Shown here: positions 6,092 through 12,639 of the stretch, in pieces
Layout of the letters: each line of letters opens with the position of its first letter
Numbering within the stretch: position 1 is the stretch's first letter
Source of the DNA: Nonomuraea sp.
Lineage (GTDB): Bacteria > Actinomycetota > Actinomycetes > Streptosporangiales > Streptosporangiaceae
Assembly (NCBI GenBank): GCA_013362835.1
Contig: JABFVJ010000055.1
Location: forward strand, 1 to 13,560
Length of the DNA: 13,560 nucleotides
Reading direction: 5' to 3'
Program-made: the position numbers and the translations under genes
Notes under the pieces: generated by a model
Told to the model about the DNA's origin: nothing
Database searches by the model: none
The model's input: only the letters and a program-made list of their open reading frames with translations

Positions 6092-6993
6092 ACCTGCGCC
6101 TGGGCACCCGCCGCAGCACGCTGGCGACCACGCAGTCCCAGCTCGTGGCCGACGCCTACACCGACCGCACCGGCTGCGCGATCGAGCTGGTGGGCGTGAC
6201 GACCTTCGGCGACGTCACCAAGGCCCACCTCGCGCAGCTCGGCGGCACGGGCGTGTTCGTCAGCGCGCTGCGCGACAAGCTGGTCGAGGGCGAGATCGAC
6301 TTCGCCGTCCACTCGCTGAAGGACCTGCCGACCAAACAGGACCCGCGCTTCACGCTGGCCGCGCTCCCGGCGCGCCACGACCACCGCGACGCGCTGGTCG
6401 GCCCGCACAAGTTCGCCGACCTGCCCGCGGGGTCCAAGGTCGGCACCGGCTCGCCGCGCCGCGTCGCCATGCTGAGCGCCCTCCGCCCCGACCTCCAGTA
6501 CGTCCCGATCCGCGGCAACGCCGACACCCGCATCGGCAAGGTCGCCTCCGGCGAGCTCGACGCCGTCGTGCTGGCCACGGCCGGGCTCAGCAGGCTCGGC
6601 CGCGACGCCGAGATCGCGCAGGTCTTCGAGGTCGAGGAGCTGCTTCCCGCCCCCGGCCAGGGCGCGCTCGCCGTCGAGTGCCTGGCCGCGAGGGCCGACC
6701 TGGTCGAGTTCCTGAGCGTGCTCGACGACCCCCGCACGCGCTCCGCGGTGACCGCCGAACGTGCCGTCCTGTCCGCTCTGGAGGCCGGATGCGCCGCACC
6801 CGTAGGTGCGTTCGCGGCCGATGACGGGCACACTCTGAACCTGACCGCCGTGGTCGTCTCCATCGACGGCCGCGAATCGGTCCGCAAGTCCGCCGCCGGC
6901 TCTCCTTCGGAGGCAGCCAACCTGGGCCGCCTCCTCGCGGCCGAGATGATCGCCGAAGGGGCCGACAGATTGATGGGGGAGCATTCCCATTGA
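6088..6993 (+). CDS. hemC: Hydroxymethylbilane synthase (porphobilinogen deaminase)
   Basis: A 301-aa enzyme joining four porphobilinogens into hydroxymethylbilane. It starts LRLGTRRSTLATTQSQLVA; VHSLKDLP (74-81) includes catalytic Asp79; GTGSPRR (119-125) and RGNADTRIGK (142-151) are substrate and cofactor binding loops; C235 in EAGCAAPVGA carries the dipyrromethane cofactor. Length is typical. The GTG start overlaps the hemA stop (GTGA) and has a strong GGAGGTGGAG site just upstream. It is third in the rex-hemACDB chain. Confidence 0.98.
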   Translation: MNLRLGTRRSTLATTQSQLVADAYTDRTGCAIELVGVTTFGDVTKAHLAQLGGTGVFVSALRDKLVEGEIDFAVHSLKDLPTKQDPRFTLAALPARHDHRDALVGPHKFADLPAGSKVGTGSPRRVAMLSALRPDLQYVPIRGNADTRIGKVASGELDAVVLATAGLSRLGRDAEIAQVFEVEELLPAPGQGALAVECLAARADLVEFLSVLDDPRTRSAVTAERAVLSALEAGCAAPVGAFAADDGHTLNLTAVVVSIDGRESVRKSAAGSPSEAANLGRLLAAEMIAEGADRLMGEHSH

Positions 6994-8534
6994 GCTCCGA
7001 TAGTCCGACCTCCGGTTTCGTCGCCTTCGTGGGGGCGGGTCCCGGTGACCCCAACCTGTTGACGCTCCGCGCCGCCGAGCTGCTCGGCAAGGCCGACGCG
7101 GTGGTGCTCGACGACGAGCAGTTCCGTCCCCTGCTCAAGCACTGCCGTGAGGGCGTCGAGGTCGCCGAGGGCGACTACGTCCAGCGGGCCAAGGGCGGTC
7201 AGCTCGTGGTGCGCCTGTACACGGGCGACCCCATGCTGTTCTCCTCCGTCGACGAGGAGGTCGCGGCCTGCGCGGCGGCGGAGGTGGACTTCGAGATCGT
7301 GCCCGGCGTGCCGCCCGCGACCGCCGTGCTCACCTACGCCGGCATCCCGGCGGCGAGCGACGTGCCCGAGTTCCGCGTCGTCGACGCCGCGCGGGAGCAG
7401 GACTGGTCGGCCCACGCCGCCACGCGCGGCACGCTGGTGATCTACAACGGCGTCGACGACGCCGTGGCCATCGGCAAGGCGCTGATCGCGGGCGGCAAGC
7501 CCGACACCACGCCGGTGGCGGTCAGCAGCGGCGGCACCACCACCGAGCAGTACACCGTCGTGTCCTCGCTCGGCAGGCTGCAGGCCGACCTGAAGCACGC
7601 CGGGTTCACCGAGCCGGCGCTGATCGTGGTCGGCGAGGCCGTGGGGCGGCGCGACAAGCTGTCGTGGTTCGAGACCAAGCCGCTGTTCGGGTGGCGGGTG
7701 CTGGTGCCGCGTACGAAGGAGCAGTCGCGCAGTCTGTCCGACCAGCTGACGGCCTACGGCGCGGTGCCCGAGGAGGTCCCGACCATCTCGGTCGAGCCGC
7801 CCCGCACGCCGCAGCAGATGGACCGCGCCATCAAGGGCCTGGTCACCGGCCGCTACGAGTGGGTGGCCTTCACCAGCGCCAACGCCGTCAAGGCGGTCCG
7901 CGAGAAGTTCGAGGAGTACGGGCTCGACGCGCGGGCCTTCGCCGGGCTCAAGGTGGCCGCCGTGGGCGACGCCACCTCGCGGGCGCTGGTCGAGTTCGGG
8001 GTCAAGCCCGACCTGCTGCCCTCGGGCGAGCAGTCGTCGGAGGGCCTGGTGGCCGAGTGGCCGCCCTACGACTCGATGCTCGACCCGATCAACCGGGTGC
8101 TGCTGCCGAGGGCCGACATCTCGACCGACACGCTGGTGGCCGGGCTGACCGAGCTGGGCTGGGAGTGCGACGACGTGACGGCGTACCGCACGGTGCGCGC
8201 CGCGCCGCCGCCCGCGCCCATCCGCGAGGCGATCAAGGGCGGCGGGTTCGACGCGGTGCTGTTCACGTCGTCCTCGACCGTGCGCAACCTCGTGGGCATC
8301 GCGGGCAAGCCGCACAACGTCACCGTGATCGCGGTGATCGGGCCGCAGACGGCCAAGACGGCCGAGGAGTTCGGGCTCCGGGTCGACGTCATGTCCGACA
8401 AGCCATCCGCATCCGCCTTGGCCGCAGCGCTGGCCGAGTTCGGTGCCAAGCAGCGCCAGGCGGCCGTGGCCGCGGGTGACAGCCCGCGCAGGCCCTCCCA
8501 GAACCGCCGTGGCGCCAGGAGGAGAGCCAAGTGA
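6990..8534 (+). CDS. hemD: Uroporphyrinogen-III synthase with N-terminal methyltransferase-like domain
   Basis: A 514-aa two-domain protein. Residues 9-225 are a tetrapyrrole methyltransferase (CysG/SUMT-like) domain, with the first signature intact ([17 protein letters not shown]). Residues ~232-485 form the HemD domain that cyclises hydroxymethylbilane to uroporphyrinogen III ([42 protein letters not shown]). A basic 29-residue tail follows. Such fusions are common in actinobacteria. The methyltransferase half has lost hallmark features: the usual VRLKGGDPFVFGRGGEE is [17 protein letters not shown], the helix before it is about 20 residues short, and YMGV is YNGV. Methylation activity is therefore doubtful while HemD activity is expected. 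The start is TTG 6990, overlapping the hemC stop (TTGA) eight bases after GGGGGAG; no ATG/GTG lies before the first signature. The stop overlaps hemB. Confidence 0.93.
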   Translation: MSSDSPTSGFVAFVGAGPGDPNLLTLRAAELLGKADAVVLDDEQFRPLLKHCREGVEVAEGDYVQRAKGGQLVVRLYTGDPMLFSSVDEEVAACAAAEVDFEIVPGVPPATAVLTYAGIPAASDVPEFRVVDAAREQDWSAHAATRGTLVIYNGVDDAVAIGKALIAGGKPDTTPVAVSSGGTTTEQYTVVSSLGRLQADLKHAGFTEPALIVVGEAVGRRDKLSWFETKPLFGWRVLVPRTKEQSRSLSDQLTAYGAVPEEVPTISVEPPRTPQQMDRAIKGLVTGRYEWVAFTSANAVKAVREKFEEYGLDARAFAGLKVAAVGDATSRALVEFGVKPDLLPSGEQSSEGLVAEWPPYDSMLDPINRVLLPRADISTDTLVAGLTELGWECDDVTAYRTVRAAPPPAPIREAIKGGGFDAVLFTSSSTVRNLVGIAGKPHNVTVIAVIGPQTAKTAEEFGLRVDVMSDKPSASALAAALAEFGAKQRQAAVAAGDSPRRPSQNRRGARRRAK

Positions 8535-9514
8535 GCGCCCAGTTCCCGGTCGCCCGTCCCCGTCGCCTGCGCCGCAGCCCCGCGCTGCGGCGGATGGTGT
8601 CGGGCACCCGGCTGCACGCCGCCGACCTGATCCTGCCCGTGTTCGTCAAGGAGGGCATCGACGAGCCGCAGCCGGTGACGTCGATGCCGGGCGTGTTCCA
8701 GCACACCCGCGACTCCCTGCGCAAGGCCGCGCACGACGCGGCCGAGGCGGGCGTGGGCGGCCTGATCCTGTTCGGGATCCCGGCGGTGAAGGACGCGCGC
8801 GGCTCGGCGGCCGACGACCCCGACGGCATCCTCCAGGTGGCGCTCCGCGAGGTGTCGGCCGAGGTCGGCGACGCGATCGTGGTCATGGCCGACACCTGCC
8901 TCGACGAGTTCACCGACCACGGCCACTGCGGCATCCTCACCCCGTCGGGCGACGTGGACAACGACGCCACCCTGGAGCGGTACGCCTCGATCGCGGTGGC
9001 CCAGGCCGCCGCCGGCTCCCAGATGGTGGCCCCAAGCGGCATGATGGACGGCCAGGTCGGCGCCATCCGCACGGCCCTCGACCAGGCCGGCTACGCCGAC
9101 ACCCCGATCCTCTCCTACTCCGTCAAATACGCCTCCGCCTTCTACGGCCCCTTCCGCGAGGCGGCCGAGTGCGCGCCGCAGTTCGGCGACCGCAGCACCC
9201 ACCAGCAGGACCCGGCAGGGCCGCTGGAGGAGGCGCTGCGCGAGGTCAGGCTCGACCTGGCGGAGGGCGCCGACGCGGTCATGGTCAAGCCGGCGCTCGC
9301 CTACCTCGACGTCATCACCCGCGTACGCGCCGAGGTCGACGTGCCGGTGGCGGCGTACCAGGTCAGCGGCGAGTACGCGATGATCGAGGCGGCGGCGGCC
9401 AACGGCTGGGTCGACCGCGACCGGATGATCATGGAGTCGCTGGTGGCCATCAAGCGCGCCGGGGCCGACCAGATCCTCTCGTACTGGGCGACGGAAGTGG
9501 CGCGGCGGCTCTAA
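8531..9514 (+). CDS. hemB: Delta-aminolevulinic acid dehydratase (porphobilinogen synthase)
   Basis: A 327-aa enzyme condensing two 5-aminolevulinates into porphobilinogen. The two Schiff-base lysines are K199 ([13 protein letters not shown]) and K253 (VMVKPA). The metal loop [14 protein letters not shown] gives C123, D125 and C133, a mixed Cys/Asp/Cys set rather than the three-Cys zinc form. It starts at GTG 8531, overlapping the hemD stop (GTGA), five bases after AGGAGGAGAG, the best ribosome site in the window. Last gene of the tightly coupled run; the next gene begins 127 bp downstream behind its own promoter candidate. Confidence 0.98.
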   Translation: MSAQFPVARPRRLRRSPALRRMVSGTRLHAADLILPVFVKEGIDEPQPVTSMPGVFQHTRDSLRKAAHDAAEAGVGGLILFGIPAVKDARGSAADDPDGILQVALREVSAEVGDAIVVMADTCLDEFTDHGHCGILTPSGDVDNDATLERYASIAVAQAAAGSQMVAPSGMMDGQVGAIRTALDQAGYADTPILSYSVKYASAFYGPFREAAECAPQFGDRSTHQQDPAGPLEEALREVRLDLAEGADAVMVKPALAYLDVITRVRAEVDVPVAAYQVSGEYAMIEAAAANGWVDRDRMIMESLVAIKRAGADQILSYWATEVARRL

Positions 9515-9529
9515 CCAAGGGGTTTCCCG

Positions 9530-9557
9530 TCGACTGCTGTGGCCTGTGCGTTAGAGT
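9530..9557 (+). promoter_or_regulatory. Candidate promoter of the Prim-Pol-like gene
   Basis: TCGACT (9530-9535) and TAGAGT (9552-9557) are 16 bp apart; the -10 is identical to that proposed for bldN. The predicted start near 9564 lies after the alternative ATG at 9561 and favours the ATG at 9642 with a leader of ~78 nt. The interval 9515-9641 holds nothing else that I can identify. Confidence 0.4.
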
Positions 9558-9641
9558 GCGATGACAAGTGCTGGTGTGTCCCGCGTGTGCGAACGGCCCG
9601 GAGCCGGGACCTCCTCAGGCGCTGAATCGACGGGAGACACC

Positions 9642-10277
9642 ATGGTGGGGGTACCACTGGCTCGGCGTACCAAAAAGCGGTCGCGCCCGACGCGTACGCG
9701 GATCGATGCTGTGCTGGAGTACGCGTCCCTGGGCTGGCCGGTCGTGCCCGGTGCCTTCCCCCTGCGCCACGGCTCTCGTGCCTGCTCCTGTGACCGGCTC
9801 GGCTGTCCCGACCCGGGCGCCCATCCGCTCTCGCCCGCCTGGCACATGCAGGCCACGACCGACACGACACTGCTGACCCGCTGGTGGGAGGGTGAGCCCG
9901 AGGCGAATGTGATTCTTCCCACGGGGAGGGTGTTCGACGTGTTCGACGTACCGCTCGCCTCCGGCCTGTCGGCCCTCACCCGAATCGACGCCGCAGGAGC
10001 ACACCCGGGCCCGGTCGCCGCTCAAGGCGACCGGGTCTTGTTTTATGTGGCGACCCGCGGCAACCCCGAGGACGAGGACGAGTGGTGGTCCTGCCACCTC
10101 GACACCGACCCCGCCACCATCGACGACACGCCGGGCCTGCGCTGGCACTGCCGCGACAGCTACGTGCTCGCGCCGCCCTCGACCCTGCCCTCGGGCCAGC
10201 CCGTCTCCTGGCTCAGGCCGCCCGACGGCCGCCCGCTGCCCGACCCGCTGCGCATCCTGGAGTGGCTGGCCGACTGA
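9642..10277 (+). CDS. Prim-Pol-like (bifunctional DNA primase/polymerase N-terminal) protein, probably inactive
   Basis: A 211-aa protein resembling the N-terminal AEP-type Prim-Pol domain of plasmid and phage replication proteins. A basic start is followed by WPVVPG (32-37), a putative zinc knuckle C48-x-C50-x4-C55-x5-H61 (CSCDRLGCPDPGAHP), ATTDTTLLTRWW (71-82) and ANVILPTG. The place of the catalytic LDVD motif reads VFDVFDVPLASG, so the second metal Asp appears to be Pro104, and the later His expected before the aromatic strand is absent (DRVLFYVATRG). No helicase or primase C-terminal domain follows. The ATG at 9642 is chosen for GGGAG five bases upstream; an in-frame ATG at 9561 would add 27 residues but has no ribosome site. 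It lies alone between hemB and hemL with no other replication gene. Its role is unknown and replication is unlikely. Confidence 0.75.
   Translation: MVGVPLARRTKKRSRPTRTRIDAVLEYASLGWPVVPGAFPLRHGSRACSCDRLGCPDPGAHPLSPAWHMQATTDTTLLTRWWEGEPEANVILPTGRVFDVFDVPLASGLSALTRIDAAGAHPGPVAAQGDRVLFYVATRGNPEDEDEWWSCHLDTDPATIDDTPGLRWHCRDSYVLAPPSTLPSGQPVSWLRPPDGRPLPDPLRILEWLAD
10007..10046 (+). terminator. Strong terminator-like hairpin inside the Prim-Pol-like gene
   Basis: Perfect 10-bp arms CCCGGTCGCC (10010-10019) and GGCGACCGGG (10026-10035) enclose a 6-nt loop, and the RNA stem can extend by G-U, G-C, G-U pairs to 10007/10038. The downstream strand is TCTTGTTTTAT (10036-10046), the most T-rich tract near any hairpin in this window. 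In the coding frame these Ts form the rare codons TTG TTT TAT. By appearance this is an intrinsic terminator or attenuator, lying ~440 nt into the predicted transcript. Confidence 0.6.
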
Positions 10278-10281
10278 CCAG

Positions 10282-10297
10282 GCCCTTCGGCGAGGGC
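10282..10297 (+). terminator. Small GC hairpin after the Prim-Pol-like gene
   Basis: Arms GCCCT (10282-10286) and AGGGC (10293-10297) with loop TCGGCG, starting four bases after the stop codon. There is no T-tract, so termination would be weak at best. It lies just upstream of the hemL -10 box. Confidence 0.3.
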
Positions 10298-10312
10298 GGC
10301 GGCCACCGGGGC

Positions 10313-10318
10313 TAACCT
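10313..10318 (+). promoter_or_regulatory. Probable -10 box of a leaderless hemL promoter
   Basis: TAACCT ends exactly seven bases before the GTG start of hemL, the arrangement expected when transcription begins at the first base of the start codon. No clear Shine-Dalgarno precedes hemL (only GGG/CGG close to the start). The same TAACCT is proposed as -10 for rex. No good -35 is visible, which is common for actinobacterial promoters. Confidence 0.45.
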
Positions 10319-10325
10319 GGGTCGG

Positions 10326-11615
10326 GTGAGCCGTACACAGAATTCCGAGGACCTGTTCGCCCGCGCCCGGGAGGTCGTGCCCGGCGGCGTCAACTCGCCC
10401 GTGCGCGCGTTCGGCGCGGTCGGCGGCACGCCGCGGTTCATGGCTTCTGGCCAGGGCCCCTACATCACCGACGTCGACGGCAACCGCTACGTCGACCTGG
10501 TCTGCTCGTGGGGGCCGATGATCCTCGGCCACCGGCATCCCGCGATCGTCGAGGCCGTCTCCGGCGCGGTCGCCCACGGCTTCTCCTACGGCACCGCGAC
10601 GCCCGGCGAGGTCGAGCTGGCCGAGGAGATCGTCGCCAGGATCGCGCCCGTCGAGAAGGTACGCCTGGTCAGCTCCGGCACCGAGGCCACGATGAGCGCG
10701 GTGCGCCTGGCACGCGGCTTCACCGGGCGGTCCAAGGTGATCAAGTTCGCCGGGTGCTACCACGGGCACGTCGACGCCCTGCTGGCCTCGGCCGGGTCCG
10801 GGGTCGTGACGTTCGGGCTGCCCGACACGCCTGGCGTGACCGGGGCGTCGGCGGCGGACACGATCGTGCTGCCGTACAACGACGTCCAGGCGCTGGAGGA
10901 GGCGTTCGCCGCCGCCGAGGTCGCCTGCGTGATCACCGAGGCGTGCCCGGCGAACATGGGCGTCGTGCCGCCGCGCGACGGGTTCAACGCCCGCCTGCGC
11001 GAGCTGTGCACGGCCAACGGCGCGCTGCTCATCGTCGACGAGGTGCTGACCGGCTTCCGCGTCTCATCCGCCGGCTGGTACGGCCTCGACCCGGTCGACG
11101 CCGACCTGATGACGTTCGGCAAGGTCATGGGCGGCGGGCTGCCGGCGGCGGCGTTCGGCGGCCGGGCCGACGTGATGGCCTTCCTGGCCCCCGAGGGCCC
11201 GGTCTACCAGGCGGGCACCCTGTCCGGTAACCCGCTGGCCTGCGCGGCGGGTCTCGCGACCCTGCGGGCGCTCGACGCCGACGCCTACGCCGGGGTCGAC
11301 GCCGCCGCGCTCGCGGTGGGCGACGCGGCCGCCGAGGCGCTGGCGAAGGCGGGCGTGCCGCACCGGCTGCAGCGGGCGGGCAGCCTGTTCTCGATCTTCT
11401 TCACCGACGCCGAGGTGACGAACTTCGACCAGGCCAAGACCCAGAACACGGCGGCCTTCACCGCGTTCTTCCACGCGATGCTCGACCAGGGCGTCTACCT
11501 GCCGCCGTCGGCGTACGAGGCGTGGTTCCTGTCGTCCTCCCACGACGACGAGGCGCTCAACCGGATCGCCGACGCCCTGCCGGCAGCGGCGAAGGCGGCC
11601 GCCGCGGTTCTGTAG
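10326..11615 (+). CDS. hemL: Glutamate-1-semialdehyde 2,1-aminomutase
   Basis: A 429-aa PLP enzyme (aminotransferase class III fold) converting glutamate-1-semialdehyde to 5-aminolevulinate, the step after HemA. It opens with [36 protein letters not shown] (116-130) is the phosphate-binding loop; D238 in [12 protein letters not shown] contacts the pyridine nitrogen; K266 in [17 protein letters not shown] forms the Schiff base; [14 protein letters not shown] spans 296-309. Length is normal. The start is GTG 10326, probably leaderless, 48 bp after the Prim-Pol-like gene. The last 59 bp overlap the convergent eamA 3' end. Confidence 0.98.
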   Translation: MSRTQNSEDLFARAREVVPGGVNSPVRAFGAVGGTPRFMASGQGPYITDVDGNRYVDLVCSWGPMILGHRHPAIVEAVSGAVAHGFSYGTATPGEVELAEEIVARIAPVEKVRLVSSGTEATMSAVRLARGFTGRSKVIKFAGCYHGHVDALLASAGSGVVTFGLPDTPGVTGASAADTIVLPYNDVQALEEAFAAAEVACVITEACPANMGVVPPRDGFNARLRELCTANGALLIVDEVLTGFRVSSAGWYGLDPVDADLMTFGKVMGGGLPAAAFGGRADVMAFLAPEGPVYQAGTLSGNPLACAAGLATLRALDADAYAGVDAAALAVGDAAAEALAKAGVPHRLQRAGSLFSIFFTDAEVTNFDQAKTQNTAAFTAFFHAMLDQGVYLPPSAYEAWFLSSSHDDEALNRIADALPAAAKAAAAVL

Positions 11616-12456
11616 CCGGCCGGGGCCGGGTGCCGGCGTAGAGGACGCCGGAGACGATGAGGGCCGCTGCCAGGAGCTCGGTCCAGGAGAGGGCTTCGCC
11701 GGTGACCAGCGCGGCCGACGACATGCCGAACACCGGCACCAGCAGCGTGTACGGCGCCACGGTCGAGGCGTCGTACCGGCGCAGCAGCCAGCCCCACACG
11801 CCGAACCCGCCGAGCGTGGAGACGAAGGCCACGTAGACCAGGGAGAGCCACCCCTCGGCGGGGGCGGACAGCACGGGCGCGCCCTCGACCAGCAGCGACA
11901 GCAGCAACAGCGGGGGCGCGGAGAAGGCGCTCACCCAGACCATGAAGCGCAGCGAGTCGGGCGGCGCGGCCCTGCGCTGGACCACGTTGCCGAGGCCCCA
12001 CGCGGCCGCGGCGGCCACGCACAGGGCGAAGGCGCCGAGCGGCCCGGACACCCCGAAGTCGAACGCGACCAGGGCGAGGCCGGAGAAGGCCACGGCCAGA
12101 CCGAGGACGCGTCGTGCGGTGAGCCGCTCCCCGAGCAGCGTCACCGCGAACAGAACGGTGAACAACGCCTGCATCTGCAGGACGAGGGAGGTCAGCCCGG
12201 CCGGCATGCCCGCCCGCATACCGACGAGCAACAGGCCGAACTGACCCACTCCGATGGTGGCCGCCACCCCTGCGACCCAGCGCCACGGGACTCCCGGCCG
12301 CCCTGCCAGCAGCAGAGCGGGGAACGCCGCCAGCGTGAACCTGATCCCCGCGTACAGAAGGGGCGGGAAGTACTTCAGGCCGACCTGCATGACGACGAAG
12401 TTGAATCCCCAGACGGCCGCGAGGCCGACGGCGAGGGCGAGGTGGCGGGGACTCAC
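11557..12456 (-). CDS. EamA (DMT superfamily) transporter
   Basis: A 299-aa integral membrane protein with ten hydrophobic segments (about 5-25, 33-51, 60-80, 88-108, 117-133, 138-158, 171-190, 203-222, 233-252, 258-276) arranged as two EamA repeats; LLGERLT (107-113) and [20 protein letters not shown] (251-270) are the repeat ends typical of the family. Members export amino acids or metabolites; the substrate cannot be read from sequence. The GTG at 12456 overlaps the stop of the upstream 37-codon gene (GTGA) and has no clear ribosome site of its own, so translation is probably coupled. The Arg/Pro-rich tail (277-299) runs antisense over the hemL 3' end. A divergent LysR gene is the likely regulator. 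Confidence 0.92.
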   Translation of the reverse strand: MSPRHLALAVGLAAVWGFNFVVMQVGLKYFPPLLYAGIRFTLAAFPALLLAGRPGVPWRWVAGVAATIGVGQFGLLLVGMRAGMPAGLTSLVLQMQALFTVLFAVTLLGERLTARRVLGLAVAFSGLALVAFDFGVSGPLGAFALCVAAAAAWGLGNVVQRRAAPPDSLRFMVWVSAFSAPPLLLLSLLVEGAPVLSAPAEGWLSLVYVAFVSTLGGFGVWGWLLRRYDASTVAPYTLLVPVFGMSSAALVTGEALSWTELLAAALIVSGVLYAGTRPRPATEPRRPPSPLPAGRRRSG

Positions 12457-12566
12457 GCAGAGTGAGTCTTCTGGTGGCGGTTGCGCTGCTCGCGCGCCTG
12501 CTCGGCCAGCACCTTCAGGTACGAGGTGGAGCGGAACTCGGGCTTCTTCGACTTAATGATTCGCAT
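12453..12566 (-). CDS. Small basic protein of 37 aa, unknown, coupled to the EamA gene
   Basis: The minus-strand frame from ATG 12566-12564 to TGA 12455-12453 encodes 37 residues beginning MRIIKSKKPEFRSTS and ending RHQKTHSA. Codons 5 to 33 all end in G or C, a strong actinobacterial coding signature over 29 successive codons. The stop codon overlaps the GTG of the EamA gene by the tetramer GTGA. The product is very basic (about a third Lys/Arg/His), has one likely amphipathic helix (YLKVLAEQAREQRNRHQK), no Cys, and no membrane segment or signal peptide. I do not recognise a family. No good Shine-Dalgarno is present; TTGTCC...GAAAAT (17-bp spacing) ends six bases before the ATG, so a leaderless start is possible. 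It could be a small regulator or leader peptide of the transporter. Existence is well supported; function is open. Confidence 0.72.
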   Translation of the reverse strand: MRIIKSKKPEFRSTSYLKVLAEQAREQRNRHQKTHSA

Positions 12567-12600
12567 GCATATATTTTCATCTGCTTCAGTGACAAGGACA

Positions 12601-12636
12601 AGCGAGACTTTCTACGCTAAACCCTTTAGTCTGGCT
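12601..12636. promoter_or_regulatory. Candidate LysR-type operator
   Basis: An imperfect inverted repeat, AGCGAGACTT (12601-12610) and TAGTCTGGCT (12627-12636), matches at 8 of 10 positions with a core AGACT/AGTCT. It lies in the 73-bp space between the divergent LysR gene and the small-protein/eamA pair and spans the likely -35 and -10 of the LysR gene, as expected for autoregulation. The spacing is wider than a classical T-N11-A box. Confidence 0.4.
12604..12632 (+). promoter_or_regulatory. Probable leaderless promoter of the LysR gene
   Basis: GAGACT (12604-12609) and TAGTCT (12627-12632) are separated by 17 bp, and TAGTCT ends exactly seven bases before ATG 12640. No ribosome site precedes that ATG, which supports a leaderless mRNA. 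Confidence 0.45.
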
Positions 12637-12639
12637 TAC

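Noticed and set aside
6156..8315. Very long open frame (719 codons) antisense to hemC and hemD
   Set aside because: High GC at third positions leaves antisense frames open; its predicted protein is Arg/Gly/His-rich low complexity with no domain, and the sense strand carries clear enzymes.
9561..9641. Upstream in-frame ATG for the Prim-Pol-like gene
   Set aside because: No ribosome site, sits three bases after a likely -10 box, and the extra 27 residues are not domain-like; ATG 9642 has GGGAG five bases upstream.
12481..12639. N-terminal extension of the LysR frame
   Set aside because: The LysR helix-turn-helix begins at ATG 12640, and the upstream part is antisense to the 37-codon gene.
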